Of a stretch of 64,000 bases of DNA, positions 45,261-56,420 are shown one piece after another. Source of the stretch: Nautilus pompilius (Eukaryota > Mollusca > Cephalopoda > Nautilida > Nautilidae); contig JACATO010002138.1 in assembly GCA_018389105.1 (NCBI GenBank), positions 248,001-312,000 of the forward strand, read 5' to 3'. Every line of letters starts with the position of its first letter. Position 1 is the stretch's first letter. Under the pieces are notes generated by a model. That model had not been told where the DNA came from and made no database searches. It saw only the letters and a list, made by a program, of their open reading frames with translations. A program made the position numbers and the translations under genes.

Positions 45261-46139
45261 CGAAGCATTTAAAGTATGTTCTTTTAAATGTAAATGATGC
45301 TCACTCGTTTACTTACAATGAAAACCTTTTAGCCGTAAATCGTAGCCAGAAAAGGAAATTAGAGGAAATTTTAATACATTTTCACGTTGAAAATGCTGAG
45401 TGGTTAATACAAATGATTATTAACAAGTCGAAAGCTACATCACGATTTACCTCCATTTTTTTTGTCTGTGGAGTTGTCTCTTTTTTTAAAAATAAAAAAA
45501 AAATAGAGATTGCATTAAAAAGAATTGCCAAATATTGATTTTGAAGCCATTTACCCACGTTGGTAATTTGTACGAATTTTTTTCTTCTGACGCTGTATTA
45601 AATTCTCTTGAGTTGGTGGTGTCCATCCAGAGTAGATGTTTCTCATGTGAAGGGAGGATGGAAAATATAATGGATTTGCTCTAATTACCTTCACAAAGAG
45701 ATTATGTTTTCTTTGTCGCTGTTCAATTATTCAAACTTACTCCACTGGGAATTTGTATAAGTTCCAAGCTGATTATTATTATTAGTAATGGTATTTTTTT
45801 TCTTTCTTTTTTTTTAATTTGAGATGATGAAAATTAAAGGTAAGTTATTCAACCTTTTCTTGTTTCTTTTTCTATATTTTTTTAAGTCATATTTTTGGAA
45901 AACAATTTTGTTTTGTTTCCTGATAAATTACAACCTGCATATTTCATATCAAAAGGATTTGTTTAAGAAATGAACATCTGCATCTGTAGAATCAGGGCAA
46001 AGAATCTCAAACCTGGCAGTAGTGGTTGGCAAACCCTGAAGATTTATCTTCCACGTCATTTTCAGGAGAGACCTCGTGTGAAAATTCTTCAAACAAATTC
46101 TTAATTTTCCAGAAATATTTATTGTAGGAAAAGTCAACT

Positions 46140-46235
46140 TGCACTAGGAACAGTCATTGAAATGAAGCCTGGCTGAAATAGCATTACAATAATGGTATCC
46201 GACGATGTTTTTTATTAAAATGCCCTTAGTATAAC
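46140..46235. mobile_element. Palindromic mini-MITE copy 4, ~95 bp
   Basis: The left arm TGCACTAGGAACAGTCATTG with AAGCCTGGCTGAAATAGCAT pairs with a right arm that, in reverse, begins TATACTAAGGGCATTTTAAT. The loop ATTACAATAATGGTATCCGA matches copy 3. It lies about 95 bp from the Tc1 element. Confidence 0.7.
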
Positions 46236-46301
46236 AAATTACTAACAGCTGGTAATCAAAATAGTTATATTTCAGAAATTATCAGTGAACGATATGTATA
46301 G

Positions 46302-46319
46302 TGTACAGTGTCTGACACA
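46302..46319. repeat. 18-bp direct repeat, left of Tc1
   Basis: TGTACAGTGTCTGACACA is repeated exactly on the other side of the Tc1 element at 47834-47851. Without the insertion the two copies would be 30 bp apart, a short tandem repeat. Confidence 0.9.
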
Positions 46320-46328
46320 GTAAATATA

Positions 46329-47828
46329 CAGGTGCATCTCAAAAAATTAGAATATCACGGAAGAGTTCAATTTTTTCCGTAATTTAATTCAAACAGTGAA
46401 ACTTTCATATATTCTAGATTCATTACACACAAAGTGAAATATTTCAAGCCTTTTTTGTTTTAATTTTGATGATTACAGCTTACAGCTCATGAAAATCAAA
46501 AATCCACTATCTCAAAATATTAGAATATTTCATAAGATCAATAAAAAAAAAAAAAGGATTTATAATATAGAAATGTCGAATTTCTGAAAAGTATGATCAT
46601 TTATGCACTCAATACTTGTTCAGGGCTCCTTTTGCATGAATCACTGCATCAATGCGGCGTGGCATGGAGGCGATCAGCTTGTGGCACCGCTGAGGTTCTA
46701 TGGAAGTCCAGGTTGCTTTGATGGCAGCCTTCAGCTCGTCTGTATTGTTGGGTCTGGTGTCTCTCATCTTCCTTCAGGTCAGGCGAGTTGGCTGGCCAAT
46801 CAAGCACAGTAATACCATGATCAGCAAACCAGTTACTATTTTGGCACTGTGCGCAGGTGCCAAGTCCTGCTGGTAAAGGAAATCAGCATCTCCATAAAGC
46901 TTGTCAGCAGATGGAAGCATGAAGTGCTATAAAATCTGGTAGACGGCTGTGTTGACTTTGGATTTGATAAAACAGTAGAACAACACAAACAGATGGCATG
47001 GCACCCCAAATCATCACTGACTGGAAACTTCACATTGGACTTCAAGCAACTTGGATTCTATGCCTCTCCATTCTTCCTCCAGACTGTGGGACCTTGATTT
47101 CCAAATGAAATGCAAAATTTACTTTCATCTGAAAAGAGGACTTTGGACCACTGAGCAACAGTTCAGTTCTTTTTCTCCTTAGCCCAGGTAAGACGCTTCT
47201 GACGTTGTCTCTGGTTCAGGAGTGGCTTGACACTAGGAATGCGACACTTGTAGCCCATTTCCTGGACATGTCTGTGCATGGTGGCTCTTGATGCACTGAC
47301 TCCAGTCTCAGTCCACTTCTTGTGAAGCTCCCCAAGTTCCTGAATCGGGTTTGCTTGACAATCCTCTCAAGGCTGCATCCATCCCTCTTGCTTGTGCACC
47401 TTTTCCTACCATACTTTCCATGAATATGCTTTGATACAGCACTCTGCGAACAGCCAGCCCTTTCAGCAATGACCTTCTGTGGCTTACCCTTCTTGTGGAG
47501 GGTGTCAATGAGTGTCTTCTGAACAACTGTCAAGTCAGCAGTCTTCCCCATAATTGTGGTTGTGTGTACTGAACCAGACAGAGAGATTCATGGTATTTAC
47601 ACTGCATAAATAGTGATTTACTCAAAATGGAATATTCTAATATTATGATACATTTTTCTATTTTTTTTAGCTGTAGGCCGTAATTATCAAAATTAAAATT
47701 AAAAAATGCTTGAAACATTCTAGTTTACATGTAATGAGTCTAGAATATATACAATTTTCACTTTCTGAAATAAATGACAAAAAATATTGAACTCTTCCAC
47801 GATATTCTAATTTTTTGAGATGCACCTG
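46329..47828 (-). mobile_element. Tc1-like transposon, 1,500 bp, long inverted repeats, TA flanks
   Basis: Both ends begin CAGGTGCATCTCAAAAAATT and the inverted match runs, with scattered differences, for about 200 bp (46329-46540 and 47617-47828). An inner repeat of the ATTAGAATATT word gives the layout of IR/DR-type Tc1 elements. TA flanks both ends (46327-46328, 47829-47830). Elements with these ends are known widely in fishes and other lower vertebrates. The transposase inside is broken. Confidence 0.95.
46609..47551 (-). pseudogene. Tc1-like transposase, full length but frameshifted
   Basis: It starts MGKTADLTVVQKTLIDTLHK, the paired helix-turn-helix part (GKPQKVIAERAGCSQSAVSK), then LLNQRQRQKRLTWAKEKKN, VLFSDESKFCISFG (first catalytic Asp) and VKFPVSDDLGCHAI. 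A middle part is readable only with frame changes, and it closes with ASMPRRIDAVIHAKGALNKY and a stop. The span of 943 bp is not a multiple of three, which by itself shows a net frameshift. In-frame stops lie after KEKKN and elsewhere. The start was chosen because the MGKTADLT opening is the family's normal N-terminus. Inactive. Confidence 0.9.
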
Positions 47829-47833
47829 TATAT

Positions 47834-47875
47834 TGTACAGTGTCTGACACATATATATATATATATATATACTAT
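47834..47875. repeat. 18-bp direct repeat plus (AT)n, right of Tc1
   Basis: The second copy of TGTACAGTGTCTGACACA is followed directly by an AT dinucleotide run. Confidence 0.9.
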
Positions 47876-48339
47876 GTGTGTATGTAATTGATTGATGTAA
47901 AGTTGGCATTGAATGTTGGAAGGAAAAAGTACTATGTCAACAGGCAGTCAAAAGTCAGAACTGCCAAACATTTGGTGATTGGATAAATATTAATTTCATG
48001 CCCTGACATACTGAACTGTACAAAGTTTGGGGTATATCATTTGCTACCAAAAATTTGTGTACAGAATTAAAAAAGGGCTGCTTCAGTTCAATAAGTACTT
48101 CGGCTTAGTATATCTTTGTAAAAAATGCTTTATTTTGTTAATCAGATTTTTTAACATAGATTTATCAGCTGTAGCTTCTATAATTTATTAACTGTTGACA
48201 TGCTTGGAACATCAAAGTTTAATGAGGATGTTCTGTGTATATTAATAACTTCTATTAAAATGTACCAGTATTCTTTGTTATAGTGCAGAATGGATGCTAC
48301 AGTATTTGTGTCTAGGTACTATTATATACATGGTGTACT

Positions 48340-48625
48340 GTAGTAGATTTTACTGGACTGCTAATATTGAGGGCCCAAATTTAAATCTCTCTCAGAACCA
48401 GCTCAGTTTGGTGTACTGCTCTGGTGTGGCTTCTTTATAAGCCGTCCATGCAGGTTTCTCCTTGATGCTCTGTTTTCCACCTATATCTAAACAATGAGGA
48501 GCTTTAGTAGGGACTTTCTGTAGTAGTTTTGCAGCCAACTGCTGCGCCCTATTCTTCTCCACTGTTTTGGAAACTGAAACTTGGGAGTTTCCTCTTGCCG
48601 ATTCCTTAGTACACAGACTTAAAGT
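48340..48625 (+). repeat. Main SINE family copy 10
   Basis: The head remnant is GGACTGCTAATATTGAGGGC with AAATTTAAATCTC, then ACCAGCTCAGTTTGGTG, CCATGCAGGTTTCTCC and CTATATCTAAACAATGAGGA with GCTTTAGTAGGGAC, in the family order. Confidence 0.7.
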
Positions 48626-49479
48626 TGGTAGTTATACTAAAATAAATCTTACATAATTAGTAGTGTATGATATAGTAAGTACATTTCAAAATCCGCAGAC
48701 AGACAAACAGCAAGCCCATGGTGATGTTCAAAATGCTAATTAATTTCTCAAATTCATGATAGTTATTAATGATTAATGCAAATTACTTAGTGTTTACCAT
48801 GGATTACCCCCTCTTTTTTTCATGTCTCTGTAGCTTACAAAGAGGTTTTAAACATGATTGTGAATTATTTATGATGTTTTAAAGAGTACAGGTCTGGCTT
48901 GCCCAGGCCTCCCTCAAACAGCACGTGTTTCAATAGAAATGAGCTTGGGCTTACGAAAATCCATGTTTTAATTTGTAAAAAGATGGCATTCCCAGAAGCA
49001 TGGCAAATAAGTTACTTTGCTTGTCATTTGTCTGTATAGTGAAGAAGATTGCATACTTGCTCAGAGGAATTACTTTACTGTTGATATCTTTATCCTCATG
49101 AGTCTAATGTTGAGAAATATGAGATACTATAATCAGGCAGATACTCTTTGACGAAATCATCAATTGTGTTTAATGAGCTACTGCTATTCACAAAGGTTAC
49201 AAAACACGGGGTACTCAAAATTTAGCTGTTAACAATAAATAGGTGCAGAGAAGATACTCACACTAGCTTCTGACTATGAGTAGATACTCTTAGTTTTAGC
49301 TGCCCACACTTTACAGGTGTAGAGTAGATACTCATGATTAATCTGTTTTCTACTTTAGGAGGAAAAGGCATTTCTGTATTTGTTGTACCACACTCTCTAC
49401 AAAGGAGACTACCCTGGTGAGGGAGTATTGTGTTGCAGTTATCCACTAGAGAGCATTAAGTATTCTGTACCACATGGAG

Positions 49480-49690
49480 CCAAGCATCTATGGTTTTGGC
49501 AGTGAAATCCCTAGAATTCTTTATTTTTAGATGTGGAAAGAAACCCACATGACTGGCTGGTAAAGAAGAGCAAGAAGAAACCATGCCAGCAAGGTACTTT
49601 AAAATTAGCCTAACTTGACCAGGATTTGAACTATGGTCCTCAACCTTAGCAGTCCAGTTGACAACTGCTGGACCACTGGCAAATGTTTCT
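49480..49690 (-). repeat. Main SINE family copy 11
   Basis: In reverse complement: CCAGTGGTCCAGCAGTTGTC, GGACTGCTAAGGTTGAGGAC, ATAGTTCAAATCCTGG (B box), CATGGTTTCTTCTTGCTC and CCACATCTAAAAATAAAGAA. Head and body are both well kept, which makes it a good reference copy. Confidence 0.75.
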
Positions 49691-49757
49691 GAACAAAAAG
49701 AAACAAATATAGTTTTAAATAAAAGAGTCTGCTATCATTGAAGATGTGTGTTTAGAT

Positions 49758-51300
49758 CAGTGGTTCTCGACCTTTTTTGCCCTAGGCCCCACTTTTATTT
49801 TTCCAAAAAACGTACATCCCACCATTAGCAGAAAAAAGATTACAATTTCAAAAGTTTTAATTAAATGATTTTATTTTACCTGCAATTTGTATCTCAATGC
49901 ATTTAAGATATTGAATGAACCACTAGACATATTTCATATTCAGCTACTACTACAATATGTCAACTATCTCAAATGCATTCAACGATTGTCATCACTTCAG
50001 TGGGAACCTTGCCCCTGATTCTGACTGATTTTTTTTATTTGGGGGGGGGGGCTAACTTTGTAAGTTTCAACCTTAAATCTCCATGTTTTGTAATTTCCAG
50101 TCAATTTCTCTTAACTAGTAGTAAATCACTAACAGCACTGAAGCCACATTAAACTAAATAAGACGATGGAAAATGTATCAATAGTTCCCTTGCTAAAGTA
50201 GTTGAGTTTGGGTATTTTGTTTTCAATCTCATTAGAGAGCCACATCATGGTTCCTTTCACTTTAAACAGAGTTTTCACAGATTCATCATATTGCAACTCA
50301 GATAACTCCTCTTGGTATTGCACCGGGACTTCAGATAAGTTCACCAGCAATGGCTGAGTTATCCAAGAGGGAAAATCCATGGCTTTTAAATCACAAAGTC
50401 TATCATTGAAGTCAGTAACTAACATTTTCAAATGGTCAACAGTGACTTTTGTAGCATCGTTAGTTACCTCACACTTATTTAACCAATAGAAGTGACTGAA
50501 ATTTCTTGCGGAAATATTCCTCTGGCATAATTCTAGAAGTGCTGTGAATCCAAATATCTTTGTTTTTGCATCAACGAGCGTCATATTTGCTCCCTGGAGC
50601 TGCTTGTTCAATGTACTTAGTTTTTCAAAAATGTTTGTTAAGTAACTCACACAAGCTTTTCCATCAGTTAACAGGAGCTTCGTTTCAGGTCTCTCTTTCA
50701 AAAACTCACTGAGGAGATCAAACAGTTCCATAAACCTTTTTAACCAGTTTCCCCTTGACAACCACCTTTACTTCACTGTGAAGCAATAATCTCACATATT
50801 CTGCATTTTTATTGACACAAAACTACTTAAACAGACATTCACATTTGGCATTGGCTTTGACGGCATTGATACACTTGATCACAGCACGCAGTATTTCGTG
50901 TAAAATAGGAGAAATTTTCTTGGCAACTAAGTTTTCTTGGTGGACCACACAATGCACAACCAACATGTTTGTATTTTCCTCCTTCATTAATTTTAAACAT
51001 CCTGTTTTTTTATCCATCATGGCAGGTGCCCCATCTGAGCACAAGTTTTCTTTTGGTATTTCATTTTCATCCAAATAATTTTTGAGCTTGCTGTAGATAT
51101 CAACTGCAGTAGTAGTTGTTTCTAATGATTCACAAAACAATATCTCTTCTTGAAACTCTTCCTGATCAATATATCTCATGTATGCCAATAACAGTAGCAC
51201 CTGTACTGAGAGACCAGGCATTGTCAACTATAGTGAGAAACATGCAAGTGTTTTTCTCATTAACTACCATGTGCAAGATGCAGTGGGAACTGCAACAAGC
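49758..51300 (-). mobile_element. Second hAT transposon, right end not found
   Basis: The left end CAGTGGTTCTCGACC is a standard hAT terminus. The transposase inside lies on the minus strand. I found no matching opposite terminus or 8-bp duplication within 2 kb beyond the readable coding part, so the 5' side (high coordinates) is truncated or too decayed. The right limit is approximate. Confidence 0.7.
50129..51255 (-). pseudogene. hAT transposase, ZBED5-like, truncated
   Basis: The minus strand reads EEILFCESLETTTTAVDIYS, ENLCSDGAPAMMDKKTGCLK (second catalytic Asp in SDGAPAM), VVHCVVHQENLVAKKISPIL, HEILRAVIKCINAVKANAK, then after a frame change LKRFMELFDLLSEFLKERPE and LTDGKACVSYLTNIFEKLST. 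This order (first, LETTTTA; then CTDGAPAM; then H-VIHQ--L) is that of ZBED5/SCAND3-type hAT transposases. The N-terminal BED finger and first catalytic Asp are missing, and the C-terminal dimerisation region is degenerate. Human ZBED5 is a domesticated cousin. Nothing here indicates domestication. Confidence 0.85.
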
Positions 51301-51792
51301 TAAGTGGAAGGAAACCTTTCAATTTCTTTCCACTTTTAGGTGGTATGATTTATGAGCAATCTGAAACCTCTCTTGCCTCAGTCAGTAGTATAACCAGCAG
51401 ATTTCCAGTAATCAATCTCACTTTTATCAACATTTCTTGGTTTAAAAATGTCTTTAACAAATTATATTAACTTCTTTTTAGTAAAATATTCCAGTAAGTG
51501 TGAAATGTAATGATATTAAATGTGGGGGGGGGGTGTTATATCAAGGATGAGCCACTGTCTTTTGTTTTGGAGCATCTTTCCTGTTTCTTAAAATAACAGA
51601 GTCTGTCTTCTGTTCCCACCCTGGCAACACATTCTGCATTTATCACCTTTTAGAAAAGCTGAACTTTCCAATATCTTCTGGCCTGCAATGAAATTTCTTA
51701 GCTTTATTGATTAATCTGCAGTATATGTAAACAATTTATTAGTGCCATTGGTGTCTTTCTATTCTTTAGAGATGCTAAATTCCTCCATTGTG

Positions 51793-51794
<2 letters not shown>

Positions 51795-51824
<30 letters not shown>

Positions 51825-51826
51825 GA
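51795..51826. repeat. (TC)n-(AC)n compound microsatellite
   Basis: CTCTCTCT passes into CACACACACACA. Simple repeat only. Confidence 0.92.
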
Positions 51827-52218
51827 GGAGATCCTAACTATTGACTCAACAGTAAAAGAATCCAAGCATAAAGGAAGGTATTTGTGACAAAAGTTTGAAT
51901 CTAATCATTTGTTTTACTTTTATGGGTTTTCTAACAGCTGCAAGCTTATATACATGTAAGTATATGCTATAGTAAATTTATTTATGCATAAAATATGGGA
52001 TATTTCATTGAGTCTATAACTACGGACATTGTTACATGCAAATTATAAATATTCTTAACATTTGCTTCTCTACTAGTAGTCAGATTTCAAACACACAACT
52101 GATACAAATTCTTGTAATCCAGCTGTTTAATCTTAGGCAGGGTCTCTTACTCTGCTTACCTGGCAGTGAGTGGGTACTTGGTTGTTAGCCAATTGCTAGA
52201 TCACTTTCTGGGTTAATG

Positions 52219-52412
52219 GTTCTGCCAGTGTGGGTGGTAAGTTGTCCAGATTTTTTTCCAGATATTCCTGGACACCGGGTTCCAGTTTCTAAGAGTTCAG
52301 TTGTTGTGCTGTCAGCGGCCTTTACACTATAAACAGATTCATATACCCAGGTGTTCGCATGTAATATGTGAATAGCCATATTTACTTTCCAACGGTAACC
52401 ATTATTACTATA
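52219..52412. repeat. Unclassified ~190-bp repeat, copy 1
   Basis: Shared with 54700-54891 in the same orientation: GGTAAGTTGTCCAG versus AGTAAGTTGTCTGG, then TTTACACTATAAAC versus TCTACACTGTAAAC, CCCAGGTGTTCGCAT versus CCCAGGTGTTTTCAT, and AACGGTAACCATTATTA versus GGCGACCATTAATATTA. There is no terminal inverted repeat or pol III box that I can see. Confidence 0.65.
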
Positions 52413-52779
52413 ATAGTTTACAGAGACCAGAAGAAAAGACTTTAGAAATGTTAACTTCAAAAAATAAACTCTTGTTGCCTCCAAATTGTTCATTATTATT
52501 GTAATTACCAATTTTCATATTTTTTACACTCTTGTTGCAACCTTTAAAAGATAATGGAGCCAATTCACTTTTTCTTTAATTTGACTTTAGATTTGTTTTC
52601 CACTTCTTGTGAACACTGTAGTATTTATTACATTTTATTTTTGATCAGATATTTTTTTTAATTTGTCTTTAATTTTTAAAAAAATTTAAACGAGAAATTA
52701 AAGGTTGTTCTGTGTTGTTATGTATCAAAAAGGTTTGCAAAATTAACAGATTTTCAAAATCCTTTTTAAAAATCAGAAA

Positions 52780-53420
52780 ATAGAAAGCGTTATTGCAGAC
52801 GCAAAATAAAACCTGTGCGCAGCCTGCAAATATTGACATTCCTGAATTTAGCAGGAAGTCTGTGAGCTTCTAGAGATCTCCAGATTGTTTCAAAATTTTC
52901 CAGATTTAAAAAAAAAAAAAAAGTGACTCTTTTATACGTTATCACTCTTGCATGTGTGTTTTTGTTTTGTGATTATACACCTAAAATAACTGCATGCGCT
53001 TTGAAACCATTTCTGTTCTGCCAACAATTCCGAAAACCTTCCCACAATGCACTGCTATGCATGAAAACTCAATTACATTTTGATGATTGCTGATTACTTC
53101 TGAATGTTTGGTTCTCAAATCAATGTGGCAGATGGAGTAAGTTTGCCAAAAAAAAGAGAGAGGAAATCTCTCAAAATAACTTAGCCCTCAAAAAAAGTAC
53201 AACAGCAAAAGAATTAACCTTACATCTTCTTTTGAAGATTGGCAGATATTTTATTGACTTCTACTTATAGGCAATCATGAGATTTAGTGTTTAATTGTGG
53301 GAGGTTTTCTAAATTGCTGGCAGATAGAAACCAGAATTAGATTGCATGCACAGCAGCTTTAAGACCATTTTGGTCGTGTCTGGCGTGCGCACAGATCGTG
53401 AAGAGGACAGCTTTAATGTG
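52780..53420. promoter_or_regulatory. Candidate regulatory block
   Basis: Complex, unique-looking sequence between the two copies of the unclassified repeat. It contains CACAATGCACTGCTATGCAT, TTTTGATGATTGCTGATTAC and ACTGCATGCGC words. No coding frame or repeat copy was seen. Inference only. Confidence 0.28.
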
Positions 53421-54699
53421 CAGAGTTTTGTTAAGTGGAGATTGGCGTGTAGGTAGTACATCTAGTAAAACAGCTTTGCTAAATGATAATGAGAGTGGTT
53501 TTCATGAGAAGTGTTGACCAAGTAAAATAAAAGTGTAAACAACAAAACAAAAAAATTTGTAATCACAGTGTTTCTCATTTCTTTTTCTTTTTTTTCCAGT
53601 ACCTTAGATACCTGTTGGCAAGAAATGCTCAGATCTCCTGATAGCAATTTGTCTGAAAATTAGTTATAATTTATTTGGAGGTAATACATTCCAAGGATAT
53701 GATTAGCTTTAAATGACCAAGTTAAGTTCAGTGTAACATAGACTTAAAAAATATTAATCAATTCATCAGTGAAAAATTGATTATTTGCTTTTTGAAACAT
53801 TATGTACTGCGTAACTCCAATATGTTGTTCTCCAAAAGCATCTGAACATGACTTCTAATGGATGCTCACATGGGAAAGACTTTAAATCATTTCTCGGCAG
53901 AGAAATCTGCCATATAAATGAAAAATTGTGACGCTTGTCTCAAAGCATTCAGTTTTTACATCTTTCAGCTTCTCTTTTGCACAACATTTTGAAGATATGT
54001 TTCTGTACCTCCACAGATCAGCTGAATGTGTCTGTGTTGTCCTTTGGAGATTTACATTGGTCAGACTTTTTACTTTTTGATGGGGCATTTGACTGAGTAA
54101 TTAGCCAAACCCTGGTATTCTGCCATTTTGCTTTGATGGCCTCTTCATTTCTATCTGCACTAAATCTATATAAATAAAATGTTTGGTGAGTCCAGAAATA
54201 TCTGATTAAGTATAGGCAATTTTGTAAAGTGTGAGTTGTGCTATTTAACTCTTTGCATGAACATGATTTTTTGGGGGGGGATATTTTTTTGGCTTGGGAT
54301 AGCTTTTGTAAAAAGACAATCTGGATTCAGATGATGTGTCATTGATTATCTGAATTAGTGTTTTACCATGGTTAGACTTATTTTGGTTTCAGCGTTTTGT
54401 TCTTGCACAACTTGTTCAGAAATCTAACCCTTGATGACAGCACGAAGAATTTATCAAAATTATTTAAAATCCTAGCCACCCGTGTTGTTGGTTAGACATT
54501 ATAGGTACAAACCTACTCAGAGGTACGTAAATCTTTTATTACGCATCTGACAGTTGTGGAGAGGTGTCAGCATGCATTGGATGCAGGCTGGTTTTTTTTT
54601 TTTTTTTAGAAAAGGTATTCATCTGAGTGCACTTAAGCCTTCAGAAGATTTTTTATTTAGATATTTCTGCCGCTGTTATTCACAGGTAGGTTTTACCAT
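53421..54699. other. Non-coding stretch, nothing recognised
   Basis: AT-rich, with a G8 run near 54273 and poly-T near 54592. No coding or repeat signal was seen. Confidence 0.5.
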
Positions 54700-54891
54700 T
54701 TGCTTTCTGGAGTGCAGACAGTAAGTTGTCTGGTTTTCTTGGATGTGACTTAATGCCAGATTACACTACCTCCTAAAAGCGTGCAGTTGCTGGAAAGGTA
54801 GCAGCAGTTTCTACACTGTAAACGCCCAGGTGTTTTCATCTAATATGGGAACGGTCACCTTCAATTATGAGGGGCGACCATTAATATTATC
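54700..54891. repeat. Unclassified ~190-bp repeat, copy 2
   Basis: Partner of 52219-52412, about 2.5 kb apart and in the same orientation. Identity is moderate, so the copies are old dispersed members or an old local duplication. Confidence 0.65.
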
Positions 54892-56079
54892 GCTTTTGGC
54901 TGTGGTCTATTTTGGACCACCATCTATGCGAAAGCTGGCTGGCTGTCTGGCTGTCTCTTGTTTTGGGCCACATGATGCCATTAGCTGATTGGATGCATCA
55001 GAGAGCTACATGATGCACTAAGTAAAGTTTCTAGGGAACAGAATTTGACTCAAATCAAAAGCTGTGTATATTTATTATTCTACATCAGCCATTTGTTCTG
55101 TTCTGAGATGCTAAATTTAGAGCAGGGTTAGGTGCAAACCTTTTTGGAGGGTTGTCCAAACCTCTCAGTATAGCAAATTTATTAGTTTGGTGGATGGAAC
55201 TAATACCAATGGGAAAAATGTCTTATCTGAAATAAAATTAGCAGATTCTGTTGGAAAGAGAAAAGAATTGGCTCTTTTTGTCAAATAGAATACAGTATAA
55301 GTCTTGTGTACTAAACCTAAAAGCCAAGTAAAACTATTGCATGTAAACACCAGTTTAAAAATAGTATAATATATACTTCATAGATGCTTCTTTGGTTTTA
55401 AAACAGTGATTTCATAGATTATGTAACTCTTGCATTTAACATAAAAATAAGTCAATAAAATAAAATAAATAAATCAATCAGAGCAAATGAAGTGAATATA
55501 TCCATGTGTCCAACTTCCTACCAATTGTCTCCTAAGCACAATCTTCAAATAAATAATAATATTTGGAAATTTTGACCTTCAAGGTGATTAATAGAAATAT
55601 TTAAAAATATCTAACAGGGCATCTTTGAGTTATTAATTTGGCAACTCCTATAAATGATTGTATCTTGAATAAAATTTACATATTTTTGGAGTGATTAGGT
55701 ATATATATTGGACATGCAGGTAGACAGGTAGCCAGTATACGCCATCACCATGACGAAAGCAAGCAAATACCACACTATCTATCCATTTACTCAAGGCTCT
55801 GCAATAGGCCATTCGAATGCTAAAGATTCTCAATGTTTCTCATCAATCTGTCTTTAATATTATTCCAAAGTTTACTGAAGCAAATGTCACTGCTGTGATA
55901 AAGCAACCGGGAAGGTCTTCAGCAGTAATGCTGTGACAAGAACATGTGAATGCCCACCGTATCTGCACTCTCTGGAAAGATTTTCTTGCTGACATTGTCC
56001 ATATAAAATAAATGAGCTAAAGAATGGTCTAGTGTCATCTTCCTCAACATTACTACAAAGTGAGTATAGCACCTAAGAA
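54892..56079. other. Non-coding stretch, nothing firmly recognised
   Basis: Includes (GGCT)n-like units near 54940. The last few hundred bases may be the decayed N-terminal part of the Tc1 relic that follows. Confidence 0.4.
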
Positions 56080-56420
56080 GCTTCTCCTGTTCAGTAGGAA
56101 TATAATACTTCAAAATGTCTAACCAGAAGGGATGTCTGGAAAGCTCTTGAGTAAGGACAGTGTGTACTCTTCTCTGATCAGTCAAGGTTTCAGCAGTTTA
56201 TGTCTGGAGATCAAACCTGGATTTAGAGAGCTAACAAAAATCTTTAACTCCATTGTCTTTATCCCATGGTCAAGTATGGTGGTGGGAATGTCACGATATA
56301 GGCTGAAATCTGGTGTGGTGGAAAGACAACTCACTTCCGCCAGATAGATTACTATTTTAAAGATACATCTACCATTATACTACAAGGAAAATTTAGGTTT
56401 AATGCCAATATTTGTTAGGA
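56080..56420 (+). pseudogene. Tc1-like transposase relic, heavily decayed
   Basis: VLFSDQSRFQQ (56164-56196) corresponds to the first catalytic block of Tc1 transposases (usually V-SDES-F), with Glu changed to Gln. About 70 bp later MVKYGGGNVTI (56266-56298) corresponds to the family's VKHGGGSVMVWG block, with a stop in place of Trp. The spacing and order are right for the family. The rest is barely readable and no terminal repeats were found. Open frames on the minus strand here are shadows. Confidence 0.6.

Noticed and set aside
47853..47873. CRISPR-like or other regular array
   Set aside because: Only a plain AT microsatellite. No array of direct repeats with unique spacers exists in the window.
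55887..56185. 88-codon minus-strand frame with protein-like look
   Set aside because: The plus strand encodes a recognisable Tc1 catalytic block in the same place, so the minus frame is its shadow.
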